Shown piece after piece: positions 7,804-16,408 of a DNA stretch of 64,000 nt. This stretch comes from Tardiphaga sp. P9-11 (lineage in GTDB: Bacteria; Pseudomonadota; Alphaproteobacteria; Rhizobiales; Xanthobacteraceae): positions 806,001-870,000 of the forward strand of contig NZ_NPKQ01000002.1 in the NCBI RefSeq assembly GCF_008329525.1, read 5' to 3'. The notes beneath the pieces are model-generated. The model made no database searches, was not told where the DNA came from, and saw only the letters and a list, made by a program, of their open reading frames with translations. Position numbers and translations under genes: made by a program. Numbering within the stretch: the first letter of the stretch is position 1; each line of letters begins with the position of its first letter.

Positions 7804-9528
7804 ATGCCCCAGCTTATCCTCAGCATTCACTCCGGCGTCCATGACGCTGCCGCCGCCGTTTTCGAAGATTACGATCTGAAGGCCGCCATTGCGCTGGAGC
7901 GACTGACCCGGCGCAAAAGCGATGGCAGCGTTCACCCCGATGCGGCCATCGACGAGGCGCTGTCGATCGCCGGCGCCACGCGGCGCGATGTCGACGTCGT
8001 TACCGCCAGCCGCGCGATGTTTCCCAAGGCGTACTTCCCGCGCCTCGCCGGCTTGCGCTGGCTGCGCGAGCAGTATCGCAGCCGGGTCGGCAAGGATCGC
8101 CTGCTGCTCGGCGCCGAGCAGCATCGCTACCGCGCACCGCGCCCAGAGGACGTCTTCGATGCCGCGGCATGGCGGCGCGACGGAGGTTTCCGCGACGACG
8201 CCGCAATCCATTTTTACAACCACCATGAAGCGCATGCGCTTCCCACTTTGTTCTACAGCCCGTGGCCGGATGCCCTGCTGGTGACGGCCGATGGCGGCGG
8301 CGACAATGTCAATTACAGCTACCGGCACTTCGCCGACCACCGCCTGACGACGGTCTATGGCGACGACGATTGTCTGTTCCTGCCCAATCCCGTCGATAGC
8401 CTTGGCCGTGCCTATAGCGCGGCGACCAAGTCGCTCGGATTTCGCCCCAACCGCCACGAGGGAAAGCTGACCGGGCTCGCGGCCATGGGACAACCAACCG
8501 TGGCCAGGACGATCGCCGGGTATTTTTCGGTCGCCCCGGACGGACGTATCCAGTCCAGCTTTCGCAGCTATCACCAGATGAACGCGTTGATGCGCCGGCT
8601 CGCCAAACAGGCCGGCCGTGCGGATTTTGCGGCATCGATCCAGAAGGTGCTGGAAGACACCATGCTGCTGTCGCTGCAGCGCCTTTTGCAGCGGCATCCG
8701 GCGCGCCATCTCGGCCTGTCCGGCGGGGTGTTCGCCAACGTCAAGCTCAACCGCCTGCTCGCGGAGCAACTGCCGATCGATGAACTCTTCATTTTCCCGG
8801 CGATGGGCGACGACGGCCTGCCGATCGGCGGTGCGCTGTCCTATCTGATGCAGCGCGACGGCCTGGTGCCATGGCTCGACCGCCGCCGCGATCTCGGAGA
8901 TGTCTATCTCGGCCGCGATTTTCAGGCAGGGCTCGACGCCGGCATCGCAGCCACCCCGGGGATTGAGCGCGTGGATGAGGCGCCGGTCGATGGCGCGGTG
9001 AAGCGGCTGGTGGCGGGCGAGATCGGCGCGATCTTCAACGGCCGGATGGAATATGGCCCCCGCGCGCTGGGCGCCCGGACCATCCTCGCCAATCCGGCCC
9101 GGCGCGGCACCCACGACCTTTTGAACGAACGGCTGAGCCGTTCCGAATTCATGCCGTTTGCCCCCGTCATCACCGCCGAACGGGCTGCGGAGGTGTTCGA
9201 CGTCAATCCCGTCAATGCGCGTGCCTGCCGCTACATGACCATCGCCTGCGACGTCAGGCCGGAATGGCGCGACCGCATCCCTGCGGTGGTCCATGTCGAT
9301 GGATCGGCGCGGCCGCAGGTGATCGCGCGGCCGGACAATCCGCTCTATTACGACATCGTCGAGGGGTTTGCGCAGGCCAGCGGATTGCCGGTGCTGGTCA
9401 ACACCAGCTTCAATGTCCACGAGGAGCCTATCGTCAACAGCCCGGACGAAGCGCTGCGGGCGCTGCTCGACAGGCGGATCGACTTCCTGGTGACCACCGG
9501 CGGTCTGTACCGGCGCGAAGCGACGTAA
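7804..9528 (+). CDS. Carbamoyltransferase (NodU/CmcH family)
   Basis: The 574-residue protein belongs to the O-carbamoyltransferases that transfer a carbamoyl group from carbamoyl phosphate, via carbamoyl-AMP, to a hydroxyl of a sugar, Nod factor or antibiotic. The N-terminal Kae1/HSP70-like domain shows [32 protein letters not shown] and [12 protein letters not shown]. The C-terminal YrdC-like domain shows [16 protein letters not shown] and [14 protein letters not shown] chose the ATG at 7804 because family members begin just before the IxxGxHDAA motif; a GTG at 7771 would add 11 residues. The gene stands alone, without nodulation or glycan genes, so the acceptor is unknown. It lies between the hydrolase and a decayed copy of the hydrolase 3' end, which points to an insertion. 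Confidence 0.88.
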   Translation: MPQLILSIHSGVHDAAAAVFEDYDLKAAIALERLTRRKSDGSVHPDAAIDEALSIAGATRRDVDVVTASRAMFPKAYFPRLAGLRWLREQYRSRVGKDRLLLGAEQHRYRAPRPEDVFDAAAWRRDGGFRDDAAIHFYNHHEAHALPTLFYSPWPDALLVTADGGGDNVNYSYRHFADHRLTTVYGDDDCLFLPNPVDSLGRAYSAATKSLGFRPNRHEGKLTGLAAMGQPTVARTIAGYFSVAPDGRIQSSFRSYHQMNALMRRLAKQAGRADFAASIQKVLEDTMLLSLQRLLQRHPARHLGLSGGVFANVKLNRLLAEQLPIDELFIFPAMGDDGLPIGGALSYLMQRDGLVPWLDRRRDLGDVYLGRDFQAGLDAGIAATPGIERVDEAPVDGAVKRLVAGEIGAIFNGRMEYGPRALGARTILANPARRGTHDLLNERLSRSEFMPFAPVITAERAAEVFDVNPVNARACRYMTIACDVRPEWRDRIPAVVHVDGSARPQVIARPDNPLYYDIVEGFAQASGLPVLVNTSFNVHEEPIVNSPDEALRALLDRRIDFLVTTGGLYRREAT

Positions 9529-9537
9529 CCGCACGGC

Positions 9538-9661
9538 AGCCTGCCGGTGAGCTGGTAGGTGGTGGCGGGCACCGCGGCGCAGGCTGCATTTTGAGCAAAA
9601 ACAGCCTGCGTTTTGGGCTGAAAATTGGCCGAAACTGCATAACGCCCCGGCTTTCGCCGGG
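9538..9661 (+). pseudogene. Decayed copy of the membrane-hydrolase 3' end
   Basis: Codons 9538-9594 read S-L-P-V-S-W[19 protein letters not shown], against the intact S-L-L-V-T-W-Y-V-V-A-G-T-A-T-Q-A-A-F-stop at 7513-7569. The similarity continues past the stop through CTGAAACTGCATAA and the CCCGGC-TTTC-GCCGGG hairpin. The copy begins 9 bp after the carbamoyltransferase stop and carries an in-frame TAG. It now supplies the sequence just upstream of icd. Confidence 0.8.
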
Positions 9662-9725
9662 TCCTGCGCGGTGCTATAGCCCCCCTGCAAACCACCCCTC
9701 CCGCAACGCGAAGGCCCGATCACCC

Positions 9726-10940
9726 ATGGCAAAAATCAAGGTAACCAACCCCGTCGTCGAACTCGACGGCGACGAGATGACCCGGATCATCTGGCAGTAC
9801 ATCAAGGACAAGCTGATCAACCCGTTCCTTGACGTCAACCTGATGTATTTCGACCTCGGGATGGAATACCGCGATAAGACCGACGATCAGGTCACCATCG
9901 ATGCCGCCCATGCGATCAAGAAATACGGCGTCGGCGTGAAGTGCGCCACCATCACCCCTGATGAAGCGCGCGTGAAGGAATTCAACCTCAAGCAGATGTG
10001 GAAGTCGCCCAACGGCACCATCCGCAACATCCTCGGCGGCGTGATTTTCCGCGAACCGATCATCTGCTCGAACGTGCCGCGTCTGGTTCCTGGCTGGACC
10101 AAGCCGATCATCATCGGCCGCCATGCCTTCGGCGACCAGTACCGCGCGACCGATTTCAAGTTCCCCGGCAAGGGCACCCTGACGATGAAGTTCGTCGGCG
10201 AAGACGGCGCCGTGATCGAGCGCGAAGTGTTCCAGTCGCCCGGCGCCGGCGTCGCGCTGGCCATGTACAACCTCGACGACTCGATCCGCGACTTCGCCCG
10301 CGCGTCTCTGAACTACGGCCTGTCGCGCGGCGTTCCGGTCTACCTGTCGACCAAGAACACCATCCTCAAGGTCTATGACGGCCGCTTCAAGGATATCTTC
10401 CAGGAGATCTTCGACGCGGAATTCAAGACCAAGTTCGAAGCCGCGAAGATCACCTACGAGCACCGCCTGATCGACGACATGGTCGCCGCGGCGATGAAGT
10501 GGTCCGGTGGCTACGTCTGGGCCTGTAAGAACTACGATGGCGACGTGCAGTCTGACACCGTGGCCCAGGGCTACGGCTCGCTCGGCCTGATGACCTCGGT
10601 GCTGCTGACGCCGGACGGCCAGGTGGTGGAAGCCGAAGCCGCCCACGGTACGGTGACCCGTCACTACCGCGAGCACCAGAAGGGCAAGGAGACCTCGACC
10701 AACTCCATCGCGTCGATCTTCGCCTGGACCCAGGGCCTCGCTCACCGCGCCAAGCTCGACAACAATGCCGAACTGGCCAAGTTCGCCAAGACCCTTGAGA
10801 AGGTCTGCGTCGAGACCGTCGAAGCCGGCTACATGACCAAGGATCTCGCGCTGCTGGTCGGCGCCGACCAGCGCTGGCTCTCCACCACAGGCTTCCTCGA
10901 CAAGGTCGCGGAAAACCTGACCAAGGCGATGGCGGCCTGA
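9726..10940 (+). CDS. icd: NADP-dependent isocitrate dehydrogenase
   Basis: The 404-residue enzyme catalyses oxidative decarboxylation of isocitrate to 2-oxoglutarate with NADP in the TCA cycle. It matches the eukaryote-like homodimeric group typical of alphaproteobacteria. Visible features are the N-terminal [14 protein letters not shown], the substrate segment [23 protein letters not shown], and the cofactor/metal region near [20 protein letters not shown] and [12 protein letters not shown]. The ATG at 9726 is the family start; the long upstream extension of the frame (from 9264) is a shadow of the carbamoyltransferase. A strong terminator follows, so it is monocistronic. The upstream region contains CTATAG near 9674, a possible -10 element. 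Confidence 0.97.
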   Translation: MAKIKVTNPVVELDGDEMTRIIWQYIKDKLINPFLDVNLMYFDLGMEYRDKTDDQVTIDAAHAIKKYGVGVKCATITPDEARVKEFNLKQMWKSPNGTIRNILGGVIFREPIICSNVPRLVPGWTKPIIIGRHAFGDQYRATDFKFPGKGTLTMKFVGEDGAVIEREVFQSPGAGVALAMYNLDDSIRDFARASLNYGLSRGVPVYLSTKNTILKVYDGRFKDIFQEIFDAEFKTKFEAAKITYEHRLIDDMVAAAMKWSGGYVWACKNYDGDVQSDTVAQGYGSLGLMTSVLLTPDGQVVEAEAAHGTVTRHYREHQKGKETSTNSIASIFAWTQGLAHRAKLDNNAELAKFAKTLEKVCVETVEAGYMTKDLALLVGADQRWLSTTGFLDKVAENLTKAMAA

Positions 10941-10969
10941 TTTCCGCCCTCTCTTGACGACACCATCCG

Positions 10970-11007
10970 AAAGTCCGGGCTGCCTCAGGCACCCGGACTT
11001 TCTTTTT
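10970..11007 (+). terminator. Rho-independent terminator after icd
   Basis: AAAGTCCGGG (10970-10979) pairs with CCCGGACTTT (10992-11001), giving a 10-bp stem followed by CTTTTT. It lies 30 bp after the icd stop. Confidence 0.85.
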
Positions 11008-11033
11008 GAGACGACCTGTTTCCGAGGTGATCC

Positions 11034-13100
11034 ATGACTGCACCAAATCCCGCCGACGGCCACAACGATCCGCTGCTCTGGCTCGAAGAGATCGAGGGCG
11101 ACAAGGCCGTAGCCTGGGTCGAGGTGCAGAACAAACGCACCGACGCCTTCCTCTGCGACGACAGCTACAAGCGCGATTACGACGCAGTGCTGACGATCCT
11201 CAACGCCGATGACCGCATTCCCTTCGTCGGCAAGTCGGGCGATCATCTCTATAATTTCTGGAAGGACGCCGCGCATCCACGCGGGTTGTGGCGCCGCACG
11301 ACGCTGGAGAGCTACAAGACCGATACGCCCAAGTGGGACGTGCTGCTCGATATCGATGCGCTCAACAAGGCTGAAGATATCTCCTGGGCTTTCGCAGGTG
11401 CCGCGCGTTCGCCAGACAAGACCCGCGCGCTGATCAGCCTGTCGTTCAACGGCACTGACGCCATCGAGGTCCGTGAGTTCGATATCCCGACCAAGAGCTT
11501 CGTCGCTGACGGCTTCGTCATCCCGAAGGCCAAGACCCAGGTGAGCTGGGTTGATCAGGACACGTTGCTGCTCGGCAGCGCGCAGACGCCCGAGGACAGT
11601 ACGGAGGCCGGCTATGCCCGCACCGTACGCAAATGGACGCGCGGTACGCCGCTGGCTGCGGCTGAAACCGTCTTTGAGGTCGAAAAGCACGACGTCGCCG
11701 CGTGGTTCGGGGTCAACCGCCGACCAGGCCATGAAGGCGTGATGTACTGGCGCGCGCTGGATTTCACGCGCTCGCATATCTTCGTCCAGCGCAAGCACGG
11801 TCCGCATGCCGGACAGCGCCTGCGCCTCGAGCTGCCGGAAGAAATTTCGATCTCGGCCGAAGCCAATGACCTCCTGATCAGCCCGAAGCAGGACTGGACT
11901 GTCGGCAATCTCACCATCCCGACTGGCGCGCTTGCCGTCATCGATCTCGATCGCTTCCTGTCCGGCGCGCGCGACTTCGAGATCGTGTTCATCCCATCGC
12001 CGACCCGCGCGCTGCAGTCATGGACGGAAACGAGGCACGGCATCGTCCTCGAAATCCTCGACAACGTCCGCGGCCGCCTCGCACTGCTGCAACGGAGCGA
12101 AGCTGGCTGGCAGGAAGCGCCACTGCCCGGCCTGCCTGATAATGCTTCGATCTCGGCACAGAACTTTGGTGGGGAAGACGATCCGGATTTAGGGACCGAT
12201 TTGCTGCTCACGATCACCGGCTTCGACAGGCCGACCACGACGGCGCTGTGGAACGGCCAAAGTGCGCCCGAGCCGCTGAAGAGCTCGCCGCGCAACTTCG
12301 ATCCTGATGGCATCGAGGTGCAGCAGCGTCACTCAGTGGCTGCGGACGGCACCAAAATTCCCTACTTCCTGATCGGCAAGAACCTGTCGGCAGGCGGGCC
12401 GCCGCGGCCGACCGTGCTTTACGGCTACGGCGGCTTCGAAATCTCGCTGACGCCGTCCTATATGGCCATCGCCGGGAAGCTGTGGCTTGAACGCGGCCAT
12501 GTCTATGCAGTCGCCAATATCCGCGGCGGCGGCGAGTTCGGCCCGGCGTGGCATCTGGCGTCGCGCAAGATCACCAAGCATGTGGCCCATGACGACTTCG
12601 CGAGTGTGGCGCGGGATCTCGCTGCATCTGGCATAACAACGGCGCAGAAGCTCGCCTGCCACGGCGGCAGCAATGGCGGACTTCTGGTCGGCAACATGCT
12701 GACGCGCTATCCGGAACTGTTCGGCGCCATCTGGTGCAGCGTGCCGCTGCTCGATATGGCGCGCTATACCAAACTGCTCGCCGGCGCGAGCTGGATCGCC
12801 GAATACGGCGATCCAGAAATCCCGGAGGAATGGGCCTATCTCCAAAAATTCTCGCCCTATCATCTGATCGCATCCGGCAAGACCTATCCGCCGATTTTCA
12901 TCACTACCAACCGCACCGACGACCGCGTTCATCCCGGCCATGCCCGCAAGATGGCAGCGAAGCTCGAAGAGCTCGGTTATCCCGTCTGGTTCAACGAGAC
13001 GGTGGCAGGCGGACACTCCGGCGCCGTCGACAATACCAAGCAGGCACAGAGCCAGGCTCTGGGATTTGCGTTTCTACAGCGGACGATTGGAGCTGCGTAA
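11034..13100 (+). CDS. Prolyl oligopeptidase family serine peptidase
   Basis: The 688-residue protein has the S9 layout: an N-terminal beta-propeller (about residues 70-420) gating a C-terminal alpha/beta hydrolase domain. The catalytic Ser is in CHGGSNGGLL (about residue 545), the Asp in TDDRVHPGHA, and the His in AGGHSGAV near the end. FGPAWH precedes the nucleophile as in prolyl oligopeptidases. It has no signal peptide, so it is probably cytosolic and cleaves short peptides after proline or related residues. A decayed copy of its last 25 codons lies at 13683-13760, beyond the next gene. Confidence 0.9.
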   Translation: MTAPNPADGHNDPLLWLEEIEGDKAVAWVEVQNKRTDAFLCDDSYKRDYDAVLTILNADDRIPFVGKSGDHLYNFWKDAAHPRGLWRRTTLESYKTDTPKWDVLLDIDALNKAEDISWAFAGAARSPDKTRALISLSFNGTDAIEVREFDIPTKSFVADGFVIPKAKTQVSWVDQDTLLLGSAQTPEDSTEAGYARTVRKWTRGTPLAAAETVFEVEKHDVAAWFGVNRRPGHEGVMYWRALDFTRSHIFVQRKHGPHAGQRLRLELPEEISISAEANDLLISPKQDWTVGNLTIPTGALAVIDLDRFLSGARDFEIVFIPSPTRALQSWTETRHGIVLEILDNVRGRLALLQRSEAGWQEAPLPGLPDNASISAQNFGGEDDPDLGTDLLLTITGFDRPTTTALWNGQSAPEPLKSSPRNFDPDGIEVQQRHSVAADGTKIPYFLIGKNLSAGGPPRPTVLYGYGGFEISLTPSYMAIAGKLWLERGHVYAVANIRGGGEFGPAWHLASRKITKHVAHDDFASVARDLAASGITTAQKLACHGGSNGGLLVGNMLTRYPELFGAIWCSVPLLDMARYTKLLAGASWIAEYGDPEIPEEWAYLQKFSPYHLIASGKTYPPIFITTNRTDDRVHPGHARKMAAKLEELGYPVWFNETVAGGHSGAVDNTKQAQSQALGFAFLQRTIGAA

Positions 13101-13145
13101 AACGAACGACAGAGCAACTACCGACCAGAGCAAGAGAGGGTTCAC

Positions 13146-13673
13146 ATGACCTGCAATACGCCACATGTTTTCAAACGCCCGATCCTGACCACGATTGTCA
13201 CGCTCTCGCTCAGTGTCGCGGGCGCATTCTCTGCTTTGGCGCAGGTGCCGGATGCGATTGCAGCCCCCGGCGAGACGCAGATCGCCAAGCTGCATGCTGA
13301 AGGCGCGCAAGTCTATGAGTGCAAAGCCGACGCTTCAGGAAAGCTGACATGGACGTTCCGCGAGCCGATCGCCACGCTGATGGCCGATGGCAAGACCGTG
13401 GGGCGGCACTATGCCGGACCGAACTGGGAATACAGCGATGGCAGCGCGGTGGTCGGCAAGGTGACCGGCAACGCACCAGGCACCACTGCCAAGGACATTC
13501 CGTGGCTCCGCCTCGAAACCGCCTCGCATCGCGGCAGCGGCATGTTGAGCGGCGTGACCACGGTACAGCGCATCAACACCGTTGGCGGTACGCTCGGCGG
13601 CACCTGCAGCGGCGCCGGCACTTTACAGAGCGAGCCCTATTCGGCCGACTACGTGTTCCTGCGCAAGGGCTAA
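13146..13673 (+). CDS. Secreted DUF3455-family protein
   Basis: The 175-residue product has an N-terminal signal peptide ending near FSALAQ, then a DUF3455-type domain: HAEGAQVYECK, TWTFREPIATLM, VGRHYAGPNWEYSDGS and PWLRLETASHRGSGMLSGVT. The family has no established biochemical function and is often secreted. GAGAGGG about 7 bp before the ATG is a good ribosome site. The gene starts 45 bp after the peptidase gene and ends 9 bp before a decayed copy of that gene's 3' end, so it appears to have been inserted between the parent and a duplicate of the parent's tail. Confidence 0.8.
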   Translation: MTCNTPHVFKRPILTTIVTLSLSVAGAFSALAQVPDAIAAPGETQIAKLHAEGAQVYECKADASGKLTWTFREPIATLMADGKTVGRHYAGPNWEYSDGSAVVGKVTGNAPGTTAKDIPWLRLETASHRGSGMLSGVTTVQRINTVGGTLGGTCSGAGTLQSEPYSADYVFLRKG

Positions 13674-13682
13674 GGACATTTC

Positions 13683-13760
13683 GCCGGCGGACACTCCGGC
13701 GCGGTGGAGAATGCCAAGCAGGCACAGAGCAAGGCGCTGGGTTTGCGTTTCCACGCCGAA
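13683..13760 (+). pseudogene. Decayed copy of the prolyl oligopeptidase 3' end
   Basis: The frame reads AGGHSGAVENAKQAQSKALG, against AGGHSGAVDNTKQAQSQALG in the intact peptidase (from 13006). Nucleotide similarity is high (my estimate is about 85%) over roughly 75 bp and stops before the peptidase's own end. It begins 9 bp after the DUF3455 stop. Confidence 0.8.
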
Positions 13761-13812
13761 CGATTTGCCGCTAGGCAACAAACCTGTCAAAAAATCCAAG
13801 GGAGACCATCTC

Positions 13813-14517
13813 ATGTCAGCAAGTAAAGTCGCGATCATCACCGCTGGTGGAAGCGGCATGGGCGCGGCATCTGCCCGCCGCCTCGCAGCCGATGGATTCA
13901 AGGTCGCGATCCTGTCGTCGTCTGGCAAGGGAGAAGCGCTCGCGCAAGAACTTGGTGGCCTTGGCGTGACTGGCTCCAACCAGTCGAGCGACGATTTGAA
14001 ACGACTGGTCGACAGCACACTGGAGAAATGGGGGCGGATCGATGCGCTGGTGAACAGTGCCGGCCATGGCCCGCGTGCGCCGCTGCTCGATATCACCGAC
14101 GAGCAGTGGCACACCGGCATGGACGTCTATCTGATGAACGTGATCCGCCCGACACGGCTGGTGACGCCGATCATGCAGAAGCAGAAGTCCGGCGTGATCA
14201 TCAACATCTCCACCGCCTGGGCATTCGAACCCTCGCCAATGTTTCCGACCTCGGCCGTTTTCCGCGCGGGTCTCGCGTCCTACACGAAACTGTTCGCGGA
14301 CAGCTTCGCTGCCGACAATGTACGGATGAACAACGTGCTGCCCGGCTGGATCGACAGCCTGCCCGCCACTGAAGAGCGGCGTCAGAGCGTGCCGATGCAG
14401 CGCTATGGCAAGAGCGAGGAGATAGCCGCCACGGTCGCATTCCTCGCATCGGACGGCGGAGGCTATATCACCGGCCAGAACATCCGCGTCGATGGCGGCA
14501 TGACACGGTCGGTATGA
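13813..14517 (+). CDS. SDR-family protein with altered catalytic residues
   Basis: The 234-residue Rossmann-fold protein has the dinucleotide motif TAGGSGMG near the N-terminus, NSAGHGPRAP, NISTAWAF and the C-terminal GGYITGQNIRVDGGMTRSV of classical short-chain dehydrogenases. At the active-site position, where the family has YxxxK, this protein reads SAVFR (Ser147, Arg151), so the usual catalytic Tyr and Lys are absent. It may be a divergent reductase using other residues, or a binding or regulatory protein. The ATG at 13813 follows GGGAGA; the longer frame from 13582 is an artefact of the repeat region. Confidence 0.8.
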   Translation: MSASKVAIITAGGSGMGAASARRLAADGFKVAILSSSGKGEALAQELGGLGVTGSNQSSDDLKRLVDSTLEKWGRIDALVNSAGHGPRAPLLDITDEQWHTGMDVYLMNVIRPTRLVTPIMQKQKSGVIINISTAWAFEPSPMFPTSAVFRAGLASYTKLFADSFAADNVRMNNVLPGWIDSLPATEERRQSVPMQRYGKSEEIAATVAFLASDGGGYITGQNIRVDGGMTRSV

Positions 14518-14536
14518 CCCGGTAGCGACGGCGAGG

Positions 14537-16228
14537 CTAAGCCACGCCCGTCGCGCCAATTTGCGCGAGCATCGCCTTGGCGATTTCCTGCTCACCCATG
14601 ATCACGACATTGGCGCCGTGATGCCTGAGATGCGCGATTTCCTCTTCAGAATGGGCGCGCGCGATGATCGGCAGCGTCGCGCTCAGTGCGCGCGCCTTGG
14701 AGACGATCTGCCCGCCTTCGAAAGCATCGGGGATGGCGACCAGCAATCCCTTGGCCCCCATCACATTCGCAGCCTGCAGCATGTCGGGTGCGGCGGCATT
14801 GCCGGTGATGACCTCGACGCCTTCCTTCTGCAGTCGCTCGACAACGCCCGGCGTGTCCTCGATCACCAGCAGCGGAGTATTATTGAGGCGCAGCGCCCTG
14901 CTCACCACGCTGCCGACACGGCCGTGACCAACCAGCACGACGTGATCGATGAGCTTGGTTTCCGGCAGCGGCACGCGTGGGGCGGCTTTCTCTTTCTTGT
15001 CAGCCGCTGCAGCATCGGCCGCTTTCGCAGCCTTGGCATCGCTATCGGCCAACACGCGATCGAGCAGCGCAAAGAACAACGGGTTGAGCATGATCGAGAT
15101 GATGGCGCCTGCGAGCACCAGATCGCGGCCGCGATCCGGCAACAGGCCAAGACCAACGCCGAGGCTGACGAGGATGAAGGAGAATTCGCCGATCTGCGCC
15201 AGCGACGCCGAAATCGTCAGCGCGGTGGAATTCGGATAGCCGAACAGCCGGACGATGCCGAAAGCCGCGATGGATTTGCCGAACAGGATGATGAACACCG
15301 TGGCCAGCAGCGGCAGCGGCTCACGCAGGATGATCGCCGGATCAACCAGCATGCCGACCGACACGAAGAACAATACCGCGAACGCATCGCGCAGCGGCAG
15401 CGTCTCATTGGCAGCGCGCTGGCTGAGTTCGGACTCGCTGAGGATCATGCCCGCGAAGAACGCACCGAGCGCGAACGACACGTCGAACACGATGGCCGCA
15501 CCGAAGGCGACACCGAGCGAAATCGCGAAGACCGCCAGCCTGAACAGCTCGCGCGAGCCGGTATGCGCCACATAATGCAACAACATCGGAATGACGCGGC
15601 GGCCGACCACCAACATGAAGATGATGAAGCCCGCGACCTTGCCGAGCGTGATCAGCACCGGCATCGCCAGCGACGATAAACTTGCGCCGTTGCCCTCGCC
15701 TTTCAGCAGTCCCGCAATCGCGGGCAGCAGCACCAGCGTCAGCACCATCGCCAGGTCTTCGACGATCAGCCACCCGATCGCGATGCGGCCACGCTCGCTA
15801 TCGACCAGCCGGCGCTCCTGCAGCGCGCGAAGTAGCACCACGGTGGAAGCTACCGACAGGGCCAGACCGAACACCAGCCCGCCGCCGAAACTCCAGCCCA
15901 GCGCCTCGCCAAGACCGATACCCAGCAAGGTCGCCACTAAAATCTGCACGATGGCGCCGGGGATCGCGATATTCTTGACCGACAGCAGATCCTTCATTGA
16001 GAAATGCAGGCCGACACCGAACATCAGCAGGATGATGCCGATCTCGGCGAGCTCATTGGCGATGTTCTGGTCCGCCACATAACCGGGTGTAAACGGGCCC
16101 ATCAGCACACCGGCGACGAGATAGCCAACCAGCGGTGACACGCGAATACGCTGCGCAACCAAACCAAGAATGAAAGCGAGCACGAGGCCGACGACGACGG
16201 TCGACATAAGGGGGGTGTTATGATCCAT
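14537..16228 (-). CDS. CPA2-family cation:proton antiporter with TrkA-N domain (YbaL/KefB-like)
   Basis: The 563-residue inner-membrane protein has about 12 transmembrane segments (residues 1-385, starting VVVGLVLAFILGLVAQRIRV) of the sodium/hydrogen exchanger family. A charged Ala/Lys/Asp-rich linker follows, then a cytosolic NAD-binding TrkA-N domain with VVLVGHGRVGSVVSRAL (about residues 415-530). The layout matches YbaL/RosB and Kef-type systems that exchange potassium or sodium for protons under nucleotide or redox control. It is convergent with the SDR gene, with 19 bp between stops. The transported ion is not determinable from sequence alone. Confidence 0.88.
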   Translation of the reverse strand: MDHNTPLMSTVVVGLVLAFILGLVAQRIRVSPLVGYLVAGVLMGPFTPGYVADQNIANELAEIGIILLMFGVGLHFSMKDLLSVKNIAIPGAIVQILVATLLGIGLGEALGWSFGGGLVFGLALSVASTVVLLRALQERRLVDSERGRIAIGWLIVEDLAMVLTLVLLPAIAGLLKGEGNGASLSSLAMPVLITLGKVAGFIIFMLVVGRRVIPMLLHYVAHTGSRELFRLAVFAISLGVAFGAAIVFDVSFALGAFFAGMILSESELSQRAANETLPLRDAFAVLFFVSVGMLVDPAIILREPLPLLATVFIILFGKSIAAFGIVRLFGYPNSTALTISASLAQIGEFSFILVSLGVGLGLLPDRGRDLVLAGAIISIMLNPLFFALLDRVLADSDAKAAKAADAAAADKKEKAAPRVPLPETKLIDHVVLVGHGRVGSVVSRALRLNNTPLLVIEDTPGVVERLQKEGVEVITGNAAAPDMLQAANVMGAKGLLVAIPDAFEGGQIVSKARALSATLPIIARAHSEEEIAHLRHHGANVVIMGEQEIAKAMLAQIGATGVA

Positions 16229-16408
16229 GCCGCATTTTGCCGCATCGGAACTTGGGATGCCACCCTTGTTAAAGGCTACTCATAGTCGCAGCAAAAACGT
16301 GCACCATCAGAGCAAGGAGCGCTTGCGACAAAGCAATCCAGTTCTTAGGTGTGGTACTGGACTGCATCGCTGCACTCGCAATGATGACGTATTGGCGACA
16401 GAGACGAA

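Noticed and set aside
9264-9725. N-terminal extension of icd into the carbamoyltransferase
   Set aside because: The family start is the ATG at 9726 ([18 protein letters not shown]); the extension has no homology and crosses the decayed tail copy.
7648-9732. A 694-codon minus-strand frame over the carbamoyltransferase
   Set aside because: The plus strand carries every carbamoyltransferase motif; the opposite frame is open only because of third-position GC bias.
9720-11807. A 695-codon minus-strand frame over icd and the peptidase start
   Set aside because: It spans two unrelated plus-strand genes and the terminator between them, so it cannot be a real gene.
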